Of a stretch of DNA of 64,000 nucleotides, positions 16,303-25,019 are shown piece by piece. The DNA lies in assembly GCA_027451525.1 (NCBI GenBank), contig DAIDJF010000018.1:1-64000 (forward strand), in the 5' to 3' direction. Both the position numbers and the translations under genes were made by a program. The first letter of the stretch is position 1; each line of letters begins with the position of its first letter. Below the pieces are notes generated by a model. The model did not search any database. It was not told where the DNA came from and was given only the letters and a program-made list of their open reading frames with translations. The stretch comes from Ktedonobacterales bacterium (lineage in GTDB: Bacteria; Chloroflexota; Ktedonobacteria; Ktedonobacterales; Ktedonobacteraceae).

Positions 16303-17976
16303 CTAATTTTGTGGGCTATTAGTTTGTAAATTGTTAAAGGGCTGTGCAGGCAAGGGCGGCAGCGTGGGTAATGGTGGTAGCGAGGGCTGAGGTGGCTGAG
16401 GTGGCTGAGGTGGAAAACCAACGCTCATCCCGTTATTGTTACCATTGCCCTGATCATTGCATGGGCATGGCCCTGTCCCTAAGCCAACGCTGATGCCCAT
16501 GCCGTTACCATTACCGATACTTGTCCCCATACCATTACCGTTACCTATGCCAGTGCCATTATCTATACCATTGCCATTGCCATTGCTGACACCTGTGTTC
16601 GTGCTCGTGCCATTACCGTTACCGACACCAGTGCTCGTACCGATGCCAGTGCCAGTGCCCACGCCCGTGCTACTGGGGAAGGCAAATGTTGCATTGACAA
16701 CAACGCCGTTGCCATTCGTGATGAGCGTTACCGGATTGGCGATATTGAGGAGACCTGTGCAGTTGAGTCCATTGGGACTCAGTGTGTTTGAGAGCCGTTG
16801 CGCCAGGAACGTGAAAAGCGAATTGGCCGTGGCGGCAGGAGAAGGCGTAAGTCGTGTAAACGGCGAGTCGAGCTGGAGGCGCGCGGGAGCTATGTTAAGA
16901 ATATTTTTGCAATAGGTAATCGTGCTGGCTTGCGCTGGGGTATAGGCAATGGGTTGATCGACGCCGACACGATAGCTATTGACCTTTTGCAGATTGGGCT
17001 GGTTATTCACCTTTGTCATCGGATCGCCCAGAGGAACCAACGCGACTGGTGGTGCTTGATAGACAGCCGCCTGGAGTTCGTTAAGTGGCAGTGCGGGTGC
17101 CGGAATCCCGTTATCATCCAGATTGGGAACCATCCAGGGTGTGCAACCCAATGCTCCGTCCAGTGAGACTGCAAGCAGGCGGTTGTCGCTAGCATTGGTC
17201 ACAGTGGTCATAGCGCGCAGAGCCATGCCGTTTGCCATGTTATTCTGCGCGATCAGTCCATTGGCTGTAATAATATAGGTCGTGAGTACGTTATCGCTCT
17301 GGTCCTGGTCAACCACGCTAAAATCACGCACGGTAGGGCACGGTTTTCCATCTCTAGCAGTGCCAACGGGCGGAGGAAGAAGACGACCCGTCTGAATAGC
17401 TCCATTCGCCGCATTGAAGAAAGTCGGGGCGTTACAATAGGCAAATTGTCCAAAATTGGAGCCGTCCAGTCCGTTGACACAATGTCCCTGTTGCAAGCTA
17501 TTATCGGTTCCTTGTAAGGTGAGCACGTTACCATTAAACCCAAACCAGAGTGCCACAATGCTGCCGATTGGTAATTGTGGCACAATTGGCCTGACGGCTG
17601 GTTGTGTTCCTACATCAATCACGAGCGGATTATAGACAAAAATGCGTGCATTGACAGGACTGAAAATAGCCCCTTGTACAAATGCAGCCTGATTTACATT
17701 TGCCTCGTTACATGGTCCATTGGCTGGATTTGTTGCCGTCAACTGATAAGGTGTTGCAAGTCCCTGTGCTGACAGTGGGTCAGGAGGCACAATCAACGTA
17801 CAGTTCATATTGGGGGTTGTCGCGGCATGTACATCCGTATAAGGAAAGAAAAAAACTCCGGCAGCAAGTAATACCAATCCAATAAGAATGCTCCACCGCC
17901 ATAGTGTGCGTGGGAGCCAGGAGTAACTGGCAGTCCAGTCGCTTTTAAGGGCAAGGGAATGCTGTTTTTTCAGCAT
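16303..17976 (-). CDS. Secreted protein with Gly/Asn-rich repeat tail
   Basis: This 557-residue exported protein has a Trp-rich basic N-terminus followed by a hydrophobic segment (about 28-50) ending in VHAATT, a plausible signal peptidase site. The body (52-430) is Cys-containing and rich in Asn/Pro and beta-prone sequence with no family I recognise. Residues about 435-510 are almost purely Gly, Asn, Thr, Ser and Met in imperfect GNGNGxG-like units, encoded by a degenerate tandem repeat at 16480-16680. A Pro-rich (PPQPPQP) end follows. It is probably cell-surface or extracellular. The low-complexity tail may act as a spacer or self-associating segment. It is monocistronic. Confidence 0.75.
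   Translation of the reverse strand: MLKKQHSLALKSDWTASYSWLPRTLWRWSILIGLVLLAAGVFFFPYTDVHAATTPNMNCTLIVPPDPLSAQGLATPYQLTATNPANGPCNEANVNQAAFVQGAIFSPVNARIFVYNPLVIDVGTQPAVRPIVPQLPIGSIVALWFGFNGNVLTLQGTDNSLQQGHCVNGLDGSNFGQFAYCNAPTFFNAANGAIQTGRLLPPPVGTARDGKPCPTVRDFSVVDQDQSDNVLTTYIITANGLIAQNNMANGMALRAMTTVTNASDNRLLAVSLDGALGCTPWMVPNLDDNGIPAPALPLNELQAAVYQAPPVALVPLGDPMTKVNNQPNLQKVNSYRVGVDQPIAYTPAQASTITYCKNILNIAPARLQLDSPFTRLTPSPAATANSLFTFLAQRLSNTLSPNGLNCTGLLNIANPVTLITNGNGVVVNATFAFPSSTGVGTGTGIGTSTGVGNGNGTSTNTGVSNGNGNGIDNGTGIGNGNGMGTSIGNGNGMGISVGLGTGPCPCNDQGNGNNNGMSVGFPPQPPQPPQPSLPPLPTLPPLPAQPFNNLQTNSPQN
16480..16680. repeat. Degenerate tandem repeat encoding Gly/Asn tail
   Basis: Imperfect 12-18-base units of the form CCATTACCGTTACC and variants on the plus strand encode the Gly/Asn-rich tail of the secreted protein. 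It is a minisatellite-like stretch likely to vary in length. Confidence 0.75.
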
Positions 17977-18192
17977 AGACTATCCTCTCTTACTTCTACT
18001 TCTCTACTTCACTGAAAAAAACAATTTTGCAGGTTGCTTGCATACTGTCATCCGTTCATAAGCACGAGCGAATGACGATGTAAAGCAGGCAGGCAACTCA
18101 TCAAACGAGCAAACAGAATGCTCACAGATGAAACGAAATAAAACGCCAGGACGTTGCTTTTCTCAATCTTGCCTGTACGCTCTATCTATTGT

Positions 18193-19185
18193 TTACTCGT
18201 GAGTAGAGAATGGGAGCGGTGATTTGAATTGCCGCTGTTTCATTTTTTGTATTGACTCTTCGTCTGTTAATGGGGGAGTAGCAGGCACGTTATGTTCTGA
18301 TGTGGACAGAGGTGAAAGCGGCGTTGCCTGTTTTGAGGTATGGGGAAGGAGCGACAGACTGGCATTATGCAAAGCGGCAGCGAAGGAGAGGATATCGGGG
18401 AAACGGTCATCAGGGTCTTTTGCCAGTGTTTTGAGCACAACCTGTTCGACGCTCGCTGGCAGTGTATCCACATGGGTACGTAAGGGCGGAGGAGCCTCAA
18501 AAAGATGGTGTTGAACGATAGTCTCGAAGGAGCCAGAGAAAGGCCATGTGCCACAGAGCCATTCATAGACAACAATGCCGAGTGAATACTGGTCACTGCT
18601 ACGGCGTGGCTTGCCTAGAAGCTGTTCCGGTGCTGAGTAAGGCGCGGTGCCCTCAAATTCATCGAAAGTCTGATGAAATGGTGCGATACTCTGTGAGACA
18701 ACAGCGATGCCAAAGTCGCTCAGCACGATGTGCTCCTGGGTGCTAAGCAGCATATTGTGCGGCTTAATATCGCGATGGATAAGGTTATGTTGGTGAACGT
18801 AGTGTAGGGCGGAAGCGATTTGGCGGACATAAGAGATAACCTGCGGGAGAGGCAGACGTGTTCCTCTGGGATGAAGTGTGCGCAACGTGCCATGGGGGGC
18901 ATACTCCATTACCAGAAAGGCTGTGCGCTGCTCTACGCCAAATTCAAAAACCTGCACGATATGTGGATGGTGGAGATGGGTGAGAACGGACGCTCTGGCA
19001 AGGAATTTCTGGATATCCTGAGCGGACCAGTAGCCATTGAGTATTTTGATCGCGACCTGTTGGCCCGTCTGAACGTGTTCCGCGCGATAGACTTCAGATG
19101 CCATACCGCGCCCTAAGAGGTTGAGTAGACGATAGTTGCCAATCTGTTGCCCCTCGCCAGAGATATCCTGCGGTGTCTCTTGCAT
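18193..19185 (-). CDS. Hanks-type serine/threonine protein kinase
   Basis: This 330-residue cytoplasmic kinase of the PknB-like class has the kinase domain at residues 14-275. The Gly-rich loop is LGRGMASEV, with Ser in place of the third Gly. The catalytic Lys is in VAIKIL, the catalytic loop is HRDIKPHN, DFG is in LSDFGIAV, and the activation segment ends in SAPEQ. All key catalytic residues are therefore present. There is no membrane segment or PASTA domain; the C-terminal 50 residues are Pro/Ser-rich and probably disordered. The start has GGGAG about 10 bases upstream. It is a single gene without an obvious phosphatase or substrate partner nearby. Confidence 0.93.
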   Translation of the reverse strand: MQETPQDISGEGQQIGNYRLLNLLGRGMASEVYRAEHVQTGQQVAIKILNGYWSAQDIQKFLARASVLTHLHHPHIVQVFEFGVEQRTAFLVMEYAPHGTLRTLHPRGTRLPLPQVISYVRQIASALHYVHQHNLIHRDIKPHNMLLSTQEHIVLSDFGIAVVSQSIAPFHQTFDEFEGTAPYSAPEQLLGKPRRSSDQYSLGIVVYEWLCGTWPFSGSFETIVQHHLFEAPPPLRTHVDTLPASVEQVVLKTLAKDPDDRFPDILSFAAALHNASLSLLPHTSKQATPLSPLSTSEHNVPATPPLTDEESIQKMKQRQFKSPLPFSTHE

Positions 19186-19382
19186 CAGATGTTTGCTCCC
19201 AATTGAGGAAATATTGGTACGCTACTGCACTGTAATATGATGAATGTACGATGATTGTAGTGGAAGCAGGGAAGTCATGTCAAGCTACCTTTCAGAAAAG
19301 AGATTTGGAATAATCTTTTTGCATAAAAATGTTCTCACCTAGGGAAATGCCATCAATTCACCGTAAGGTAGAAAGCAATACA

Positions 19383-20453
19383 ATGTCTATAGCACCATTA
19401 TTTCGTCCTTTAACACAGCGTGGCATCACGCTCAAAAATCGCATTGCCGTTTCACCGATGTGCGAATACTCTTCGGTCGATGGTTTTGCCAGTGACTGGC
19501 ATCTCGTTCATTTAGGGAGCCGTGCCGTTGGGGGGGCTGCGCTAGTGATGACCGAGGCTGCGGCTGTCGAGGCGCGTGGACGCATTTCACCGCAAGATCT
19601 GGGCATCTACCGCGATGAGCATCTAGAGATGCTGTCCCGCATCACGACTTTTATTAAAGAACAGGGTTCGGTTCCCGCCATTCAACTCGCGCACGCTGGT
19701 CGCAAAGCCAGCACCTATCGTCCTTGGAGCGGACAGGGAGAGGTTACTGTCGAAGATGGCCGCTGGCAAACAGTTGCTCCCAGCGCTGAACGTTTTTCGA
19801 ATACGTATCCGCTCCCGCAAGCGATGAGCAAACAAGAGATTGCCGAGGTGGTCGAGAGCTTTCAGGTTGCCACAAAACGCGCACTCAAGGCGGGCTTTCA
19901 AGTCATGGAAGTGCATGGAGCGCACGGCTATCTGGTACACGAGTTTCTTTCGCCGCTCTCTAACCACCGCGATGACGCATACGGTGGCAGCCTTGCGAAC
20001 CGTATGCGTTTCCTGCTAGAGGTTGTCGATGCCTGCCGCGCGGTCCTTCCTGAAGAGTATCCTCTTTGGGTACGTCTCTCTGCCAGTGACTGGACCGAGG
20101 GTGGTGTAACCATCGCTGATACCGTTGAGGTCGCGCGCGCGCTCAAGTTGCACGGCGTTGATCTCATTGATGCCTCTTCAGGTGGCAATGTGCAAAAGGC
20201 CAGCATTCCACTGAAACCTGGCTATCAAGTCCCTTTTGCCGAGCAGATTCGCCGCGAGGCAGGCATTGCTACAGGGGCGGTTGGCCTGATTACCGAGCCA
20301 GAGCAGGCCAACGCGATTGTTGAGGAGGGACAGGCTGATATCGTCTTGCTGGCGCGTGAACTCTTGCGCGATCCCTACTGGCCTTTGCATGCGGCGCGCG
20401 CGCTAAATGTCGATATCAAATGGCCCTTGCAATATGAGCGTGCCAAGCTGTAG
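19383..20453 (+). CDS. Old-yellow-enzyme family NADH:flavin oxidoreductase (YqjM-like)
   Basis: This 356-residue FMN-containing TIM-barrel ene-reductase reduces activated C=C bonds using NAD(P)H. The bacterial thermophilic-like/YqjM subclass is indicated by the N-terminal RIAVSPMCEYSS (Cys flavin modulator), IQLAHAGRKAS (active-site His and Lys/Arg) and HGAHGYLVHEFLSPL (substrate His-x2-His region), then NHRDDAYGGS. The C-terminal ADIVLLARELLRDPYWPLHAA fixes the phosphate-binding loop. I prefer the ATG at 19383 because homologues begin near this point and an AAGG sequence precedes it; an earlier ATG at 19329 is possible. It is monocistronic, followed by palindromic repeats. Confidence 0.93.
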   Translation: MSIAPLFRPLTQRGITLKNRIAVSPMCEYSSVDGFASDWHLVHLGSRAVGGAALVMTEAAAVEARGRISPQDLGIYRDEHLEMLSRITTFIKEQGSVPAIQLAHAGRKASTYRPWSGQGEVTVEDGRWQTVAPSAERFSNTYPLPQAMSKQEIAEVVESFQVATKRALKAGFQVMEVHGAHGYLVHEFLSPLSNHRDDAYGGSLANRMRFLLEVVDACRAVLPEEYPLWVRLSASDWTEGGVTIADTVEVARALKLHGVDLIDASSGGNVQKASIPLKPGYQVPFAEQIRREAGIATGAVGLITEPEQANAIVEEGQADIVLLARELLRDPYWPLHAARALNVDIKWPLQYERAKL

Positions 20454-20466
20454 AGCTTATAATAAT

Positions 20467-20623
20467 GTAGGAGCGTGATTCATCACGCCCTGCTTGCACG
20501 TCGATCCGCCTGGGAGGCCGTGTGGATGGTGTAGGGGCGTGATTCATCACGCCCTGCCTGCACGTCGATCCGCCTGGGAGGCCGTGTGACGGGGGACAAG
20601 GACGTGATGAATCACGCCCCTAC
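20467..20623. repeat. MITE-like palindromic repeat cluster
   Basis: Two 64-base direct units (20467-20530, 20531-20594) each start with a GTAGGxGCGTGATTCATCAC palindrome and continue with TCGATCCGCCTGGGAGG. An inverted palindrome closes the cluster at about 20600-20623. It is the same element as 78-183, here with a duplicated left half. Confidence 0.85.
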
Positions 20624-20734
20624 ACCATTCACACGATACCAGGATTATTTTGTTAGAGACGATCATCGCGCCCAAGACGCCAATTACCACGTTATTTTGT
20701 TAAGCGTATGATCATTTATTTGGAAGGAGCAGGT

Positions 20735-21703
20735 ATGGCTGATGAGCACCCACAAGCACCGCTGACTGTGAAGGACTTTGCTGATAGTCTCTATCACAGT
20801 ACGCGAACGGATAACCAGTTCAAGTTCTTGAAGAATCTCTCGGAAGGGCAGATTGCTGATTTCTTGCAGCAATTCCTTCGTCTCGTCAATAACGCGATGG
20901 ATGACGAGGATACCAGCGCGCTGATACACTTTGTGCAACAGCAGCAGATGCAGGCCTATCAAGCCTCGCAAACGGTAAGCAAAGTGCGTCCAGACCTGCC
21001 CGCTGTTCCCCTGGCTCCATTGCGCAAGCCGCTCAACGAGGCCAAAATTGCCTTATTTACCTCTGGCGCGATCTATCGTGACGATCAGCCTGGTTTTTAT
21101 CCTGAGCACCTGGCATACGAGGAGGCGATACAGGATACACGGAGCGCACTGGAGCGTGTGGCCTCACTGCGTGTCATTCCTGCCGCTACGCCGCTGAGTC
21201 AATTGCGTGTTGGGCATATTGCCTATGACATTCATGCGGCACAGGAGGATGTCAATGTAATCTTCCCGCTCACGCGCTTTCACGAACTGGCACAAGAGGG
21301 CGTGATAGGTGCGCTGGCGGAGAAGAATTATTCTTTTCACGGCCTGACAAATATTCAGCGTTTGCGTGATGAAACGACGCCGCAGTGGGCGCAAATGCTC
21401 AAAGATGACGGCGTGGATGCTGTCTTCTTGACCCCTGGCTGACCCATCTGTCATGTGACGGTCAGTCACCTCGCACGCGCCATTGAGTCCGCTGGTATTC
21501 CTACTGTGGGTGTCTATGTCGAAGCCTTCGCTCCCACTGTTCAGTTGATGAAACCACCCAGAGTTCTGACGACGCCTTTCTTGATGGGCAGACCGCTTGG
21601 TATGCCCCGCAAACCTGATCAGCAGCGTGCCGTCATCACGGCTGCCCTTCAGCTTTTGCGGACTGCTGAACAATCGCCAACCATCAAGCCTTTTGTGCCC
21701 TGA
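20735..21703 (+). CDS. GrdB-family protein with in-frame UGA (probable selenoprotein)
   Basis: Two open frames are in the same phase and separated only by TGA at 21440-21442. Read through, they give 322 residues with the context TPG-U-PICH, so UGA would encode Sec in a UxxC redox motif. Downstream sequence (HLARAIESAGIPTVGVYVEAF) continues the family fold seen in the glycine/sarcosine/betaine reductase selenoprotein B (GrdB) family. Residues 75-150 (LTSG-like IALFTSGAIY, RVIPAATPLSQLRVGHIAYD) belong to the same family. The start at 20735 has GGAAGGAG five bases upstream. No other glycine reductase component is nearby, so a role in amino-acid fermentation is not implied; a stand-alone redox enzyme is likelier. 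A nonsense mutation is the alternative. Confidence 0.75.
21437..21470 (+). promoter_or_regulatory. Candidate bacterial SECIS element
   Basis: Directly after the UGA, GTGAC (21455-21459) and GTCAC (21465-21469) form a stem with apical loop GGTCA, 18-22 bases beyond the UGA. A competing stem pairs GGCTGACC (containing the UGA) with GGTCAGTC. Position and a GU-bearing loop fit bacterial SECIS elements; the short stem is a weakness. Confidence 0.45.
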
Positions 21704-21735
21704 GGCGGTAGGACTGAACAACCTTGTTTTTTTCT

Positions 21736-21777
21736 GCTCCCCAACATATAATCATCCATGATTGCATGTTGGGGAGC
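21736..21777 (+). promoter_or_regulatory. Hairpin sequestering the LuxR gene ribosome binding site
   Basis: GCTCCCCAACAT (21736-21747) pairs perfectly with ATGTTGGGGAGC (21766-21777), 12 base pairs with an 18-base loop. The right arm contains GGGGAG, eight bases before the ATG at 21785, so folding would hide the ribosome binding site. There is no downstream T-tract, which argues against a terminator. Confidence 0.6.
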
Positions 21778-21857
21778 AAAACTAATGAGGAACAGTCAAG
21801 CCAAAAAGCGCGCATTACCTCGTCGTCTGGTCAGAGGAACAGGAACAATATCTGCTT

Positions 21858-24800
21858 ATGGAGCAGGGCAATACTGTAACAGGTGCAGTCCTGTCGGCTG
21901 ATAGCTGGCTACAATGGCTTGAGGAACATCGTTCGTTCTCTTTTCAGGGGCGCAACGGGCAGATCAATGTGTTGAAAGAGAAACGTAGCCGTGGTGGCTC
22001 CGGCTACTGGTATGCCTATCAGCGTCAAGGCAAGCAAATGCTTAAACGCTATATTGGTCGCAGTGATCAACTTAGCATTGAGTACCTGGAAGAGCTTGCT
22101 TCCTCTTTGAGACTTGGGCGCATTTCAAATGTTCCAGCTCAGGTTGATGCATCTGTACAATTTGAGCCGCTGCTGATGTCGAAGCTTCAACTCCCCCATA
22201 TACAGAAGTCGCTGTTAAGGCGCGAGCAGCTTTTACAAACGCTGGATAAAAGCCTGGACTATCGGTTAACGGTCATTTCGGGACCTGCCGGATATGGTAA
22301 AACAACGGCGGTGGCCCAGTGGGTTACGGAACGTCGTGCTCTTCAAGACTTTCCTTATGTCTCCTATATCGCGCTGGACGAAGACGATAACGACCCGATT
22401 CGCTTTTGGCGCTATATCATAGCTGCTTTCCAGCAGTTTCAGGCTGACTTTGGCAAGGAAGTGCTGGAGTTGTTGCGGGCCAATCGCCTGCCGCCGTTTA
22501 AGCCTCTGGATCTGATGTTAACTGTTCTGCTCAACGAATTGGTCCATTTAAGCCACTCCTGTATCTTGATACTGGACGAATTTCACAAAATGAGTTCGCC
22601 ATATATCCGTGACACACTCGGTTTTTTTCTGGATCACCTGCCAACCTCGTTTCACGTGTTTCTGCTCGTGCGTGGTAAGCCACTCTTGTCGTTGATGCGT
22701 ATGCGCGCTCGCAATGCGCTATTGGATATTTACCCACCGCTGCTGGGGTTTTCGCTGGAAGAGGCACGGGCATTTTTCAAACAGGAACTCCCTTTCTCAC
22801 TTTCTGAAAAGTTGCTGCGCCAGATATACGAGCGGTTAGAGGGCTGGCCTGCGGGCATCCGCCTGCTCGTCGGCACACTGCGTCTGGCTGAAAATGAGCA
22901 AGAGGTTGAACGCATTCTGGCAGCTTTTACGGGGGGATTCTGGAGTCTTGAGGACTATTTTTCGCAGGAAGTGCTCAGTACATTGCCGGAAGAATTACAG
23001 GCATTTCTATTGCAGACAAGCATCCTGCCTCGCCTGACGGCTGATCTTTGTGACACGGTATTGGAGCGGAACGGGAGCGCGCGGTTACTTGAGGCGTTGT
23101 ACAGCGGCGACCTTTTTCTCGTTCCGTTAGATGCGACAGGTGCGTGGGGGCGCTACCAGGCTCTTTTTGCTGAGGTTATCCAGCAGGAGGCACGGAAGCG
23201 ATTGGGCGTGGAGAAGTTGCGGAGCGTGTCTGCCAGCGCCAGCGTGTGGTACGAGCAGCACGGATATGATAAAGAGGCAATCGAGACAGCGCTCAACGCG
23301 TCGGCATTTCCACGTAGCGCGCAACTGATTCAGCTGTATATAGAAAACGAGCAGCACGCTCACAAACCGATACTCCCTTTATCAACGCTCTATGATTTGA
23401 AGCGTTGGCTGGAACAGATACCGGAAGAGGAGCTAGAATGTCGACCGGAGTTGTGCCTGTACTATGCGATGGCACTGCTTTTTTTGTTGATGGAGGATCC
23501 CCGTAGTAGAGAACAAAAAGAGCGTATTGAGCAGTTGCTTCATATTGCGGAACAACACTGGCGTGAAACGAACAATACGGCCAAACTGGCTGAGATCTTT
23601 TCGTTTCGGTCGTTGCTGGCACGCCAGGAGGGGCGAATGCAGCAGGCTATGACATGGGCCAAACAAGCAATGCCGTGGTTGCCATCCAAGGATCGCGTGT
23701 GGCGCACCGTTGCGTTGACGGAGGTTGGGTTGGGAGAAATTGTCGAAGGGGATCTCAAAAATGCGCGCAAATACCTGCTTGAGGCCTTGATACTCAATGA
23801 GCAGCAGGGGAACCATGTTTATGCGCGGGCAAGTCGCGGCATGCTGAGTTGGGTAAGCATGGAACTGGGCGAATTGCATCACGCGGCAGAGCAGTTTCAT
23901 CAGATGCAAGCTGAAGCGCGGGCGCAGAAGGATGACGACGATATCGCCCATTCTCAGCTAGGGCTGGCACAGATTGCCTATCAATGGAACAATCTTGAAG
24001 ATGCGCGACAGGCGGCACAAGAGGTATTAGAGATTGGAGATCGACTAGCTATAGATGATTTTCATGCGCAGGCGACAGCGCGACTGGCGCTGATTGAGCA
24101 CGCTGATGGGCAAACGGCGCAGGCGAAGCAGCGCTTGCAGGCATGGTTCGCGGGGAGAACGATACCTGCTACACAGCGTGGCTATCATCTCTACCGCGAA
24201 ATACAGGCCGTTCTGATGCAGATGCATCTGGCTGTGGGTGATCTGCTCACTGTGGAGCGTTGGTTTGAGCGTATTGAGCAACGTGAAGAATCAGTTCCTC
24301 TGTTGCAACATCAGCGCGAGCAACTCCTGAAAGCGCGCCTTCTTCTTGCGCAAGGAGACACGCACACCGTTCTAGGTCTGCTAGGTCCTCTGAGCGCAGC
24401 AGCACAACAGACGGGGCATCTTACCCTACAACGAGAAGCGCAGGTAATCCTGTCGCTGGCATATTGTGCCGAAGGAAGACGTGAACAGGGACAACAGCAA
24501 CTGCTTGAACTGCTGACAGCGACGCGTAGCGAGAACTATCTGCGACTCTATATTGATCAAGGTCAGGCAATGGCAGAGCAGGTGCGTAATCTTTTACCGC
24601 GTCTATCCGAAAAAATGGTGCAGGCTTATGCTCGTAGGATACTGAACGCTTTTGATAGGGGAACAGGCGCGTCAAGTGTTCAGGCGCAAGCTATCGAGGT
24701 TGCTCTGGTAGAACCGCTGAGCGCGCAGGAACAGAAGGTTCTTCGGCTGTTGGCTACGGGCAATTCCAATGCCGAGATTGCGCGCGAACTGGTGGTTTCC

Positions 24801-24902
24801 GTCAATACGATACGCACGCAGGTGCAGAGTATCTATCGCAAACTGAATGTGAATAACCGCGTTGAGGCGAGCGCGGTTGCAAGGAGATCAGGGCTGCTCT
24901 AA
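21858..24902 (+). CDS. MalT-like LuxR family transcriptional regulator
   Basis: This large regulator (1014 residues from the ATG at 21858) is of the STAND/MalT type. It has a short N-terminal domain (1-100), an NTPase with Walker A GPAGYGKTTAV (about residue 141) and Walker B ILILDEFH, a winged helix, a long TPR-like helical array (480-930) and a C-terminal LuxR HTH (SAQEQKVLRLLATGNSNAEIA, then VSVNTIRTQVQSIYRKLNV). Ligand binding is expected to trigger ATP-dependent oligomerisation and promoter activation. The 24 codons upstream of 21858 also look coding (YLVVWSEEQEQYLLM) but have no start codon in frame. The natural start is probably ATG 21785, one base out of phase across an A5 run (21803-21807). 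Confidence 0.88.
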   Translation: MEQGNTVTGAVLSADSWLQWLEEHRSFSFQGRNGQINVLKEKRSRGGSGYWYAYQRQGKQMLKRYIGRSDQLSIEYLEELASSLRLGRISNVPAQVDASVQFEPLLMSKLQLPHIQKSLLRREQLLQTLDKSLDYRLTVISGPAGYGKTTAVAQWVTERRALQDFPYVSYIALDEDDNDPIRFWRYIIAAFQQFQADFGKEVLELLRANRLPPFKPLDLMLTVLLNELVHLSHSCILILDEFHKMSSPYIRDTLGFFLDHLPTSFHVFLLVRGKPLLSLMRMRARNALLDIYPPLLGFSLEEARAFFKQELPFSLSEKLLRQIYERLEGWPAGIRLLVGTLRLAENEQEVERILAAFTGGFWSLEDYFSQEVLSTLPEELQAFLLQTSILPRLTADLCDTVLERNGSARLLEALYSGDLFLVPLDATGAWGRYQALFAEVIQQEARKRLGVEKLRSVSASASVWYEQHGYDKEAIETALNASAFPRSAQLIQLYIENEQHAHKPILPLSTLYDLKRWLEQIPEEELECRPELCLYYAMALLFLLMEDPRSREQKERIEQLLHIAEQHWRETNNTAKLAEIFSFRSLLARQEGRMQQAMTWAKQAMPWLPSKDRVWRTVALTEVGLGEIVEGDLKNARKYLLEALILNEQQGNHVYARASRGMLSWVSMELGELHHAAEQFHQMQAEARAQKDDDDIAHSQLGLAQIAYQWNNLEDARQAAQEVLEIGDRLAIDDFHAQATARLALIEHADGQTAQAKQRLQAWFAGRTIPATQRGYHLYREIQAVLMQMHLAVGDLLTVERWFERIEQREESVPLLQHQREQLLKARLLLAQGDTHTVLGLLGPLSAAAQQTGHLTLQREAQVILSLAYCAEGRREQGQQQLLELLTATRSENYLRLYIDQGQAMAEQVRNLLPRLSEKMVQAYARRILNAFDRGTGASSVQAQAIEVALVEPLSAQEQKVLRLLATGNSNAEIARELVVSVNTIRTQVQSIYRKLNVNNRVEASAVARRSGLL

Positions 24903-25019
24903 ATCTTCTCATCCCGTAGTATTTCATCCGCTCAATCATCTGTATGGATGATGTCGCTCCAGTCAGAGAACAGGTACAGTAGGGACTGTGCAGAACAAAA
25001 TAACTGGAGGACAATTTTA

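Noticed and set aside
20467-20623. Possible CRISPR array
   Set aside because: There are only two direct units with conserved spacers and palindromic ends, so this is a MITE-like repeat, and no cas genes are present.
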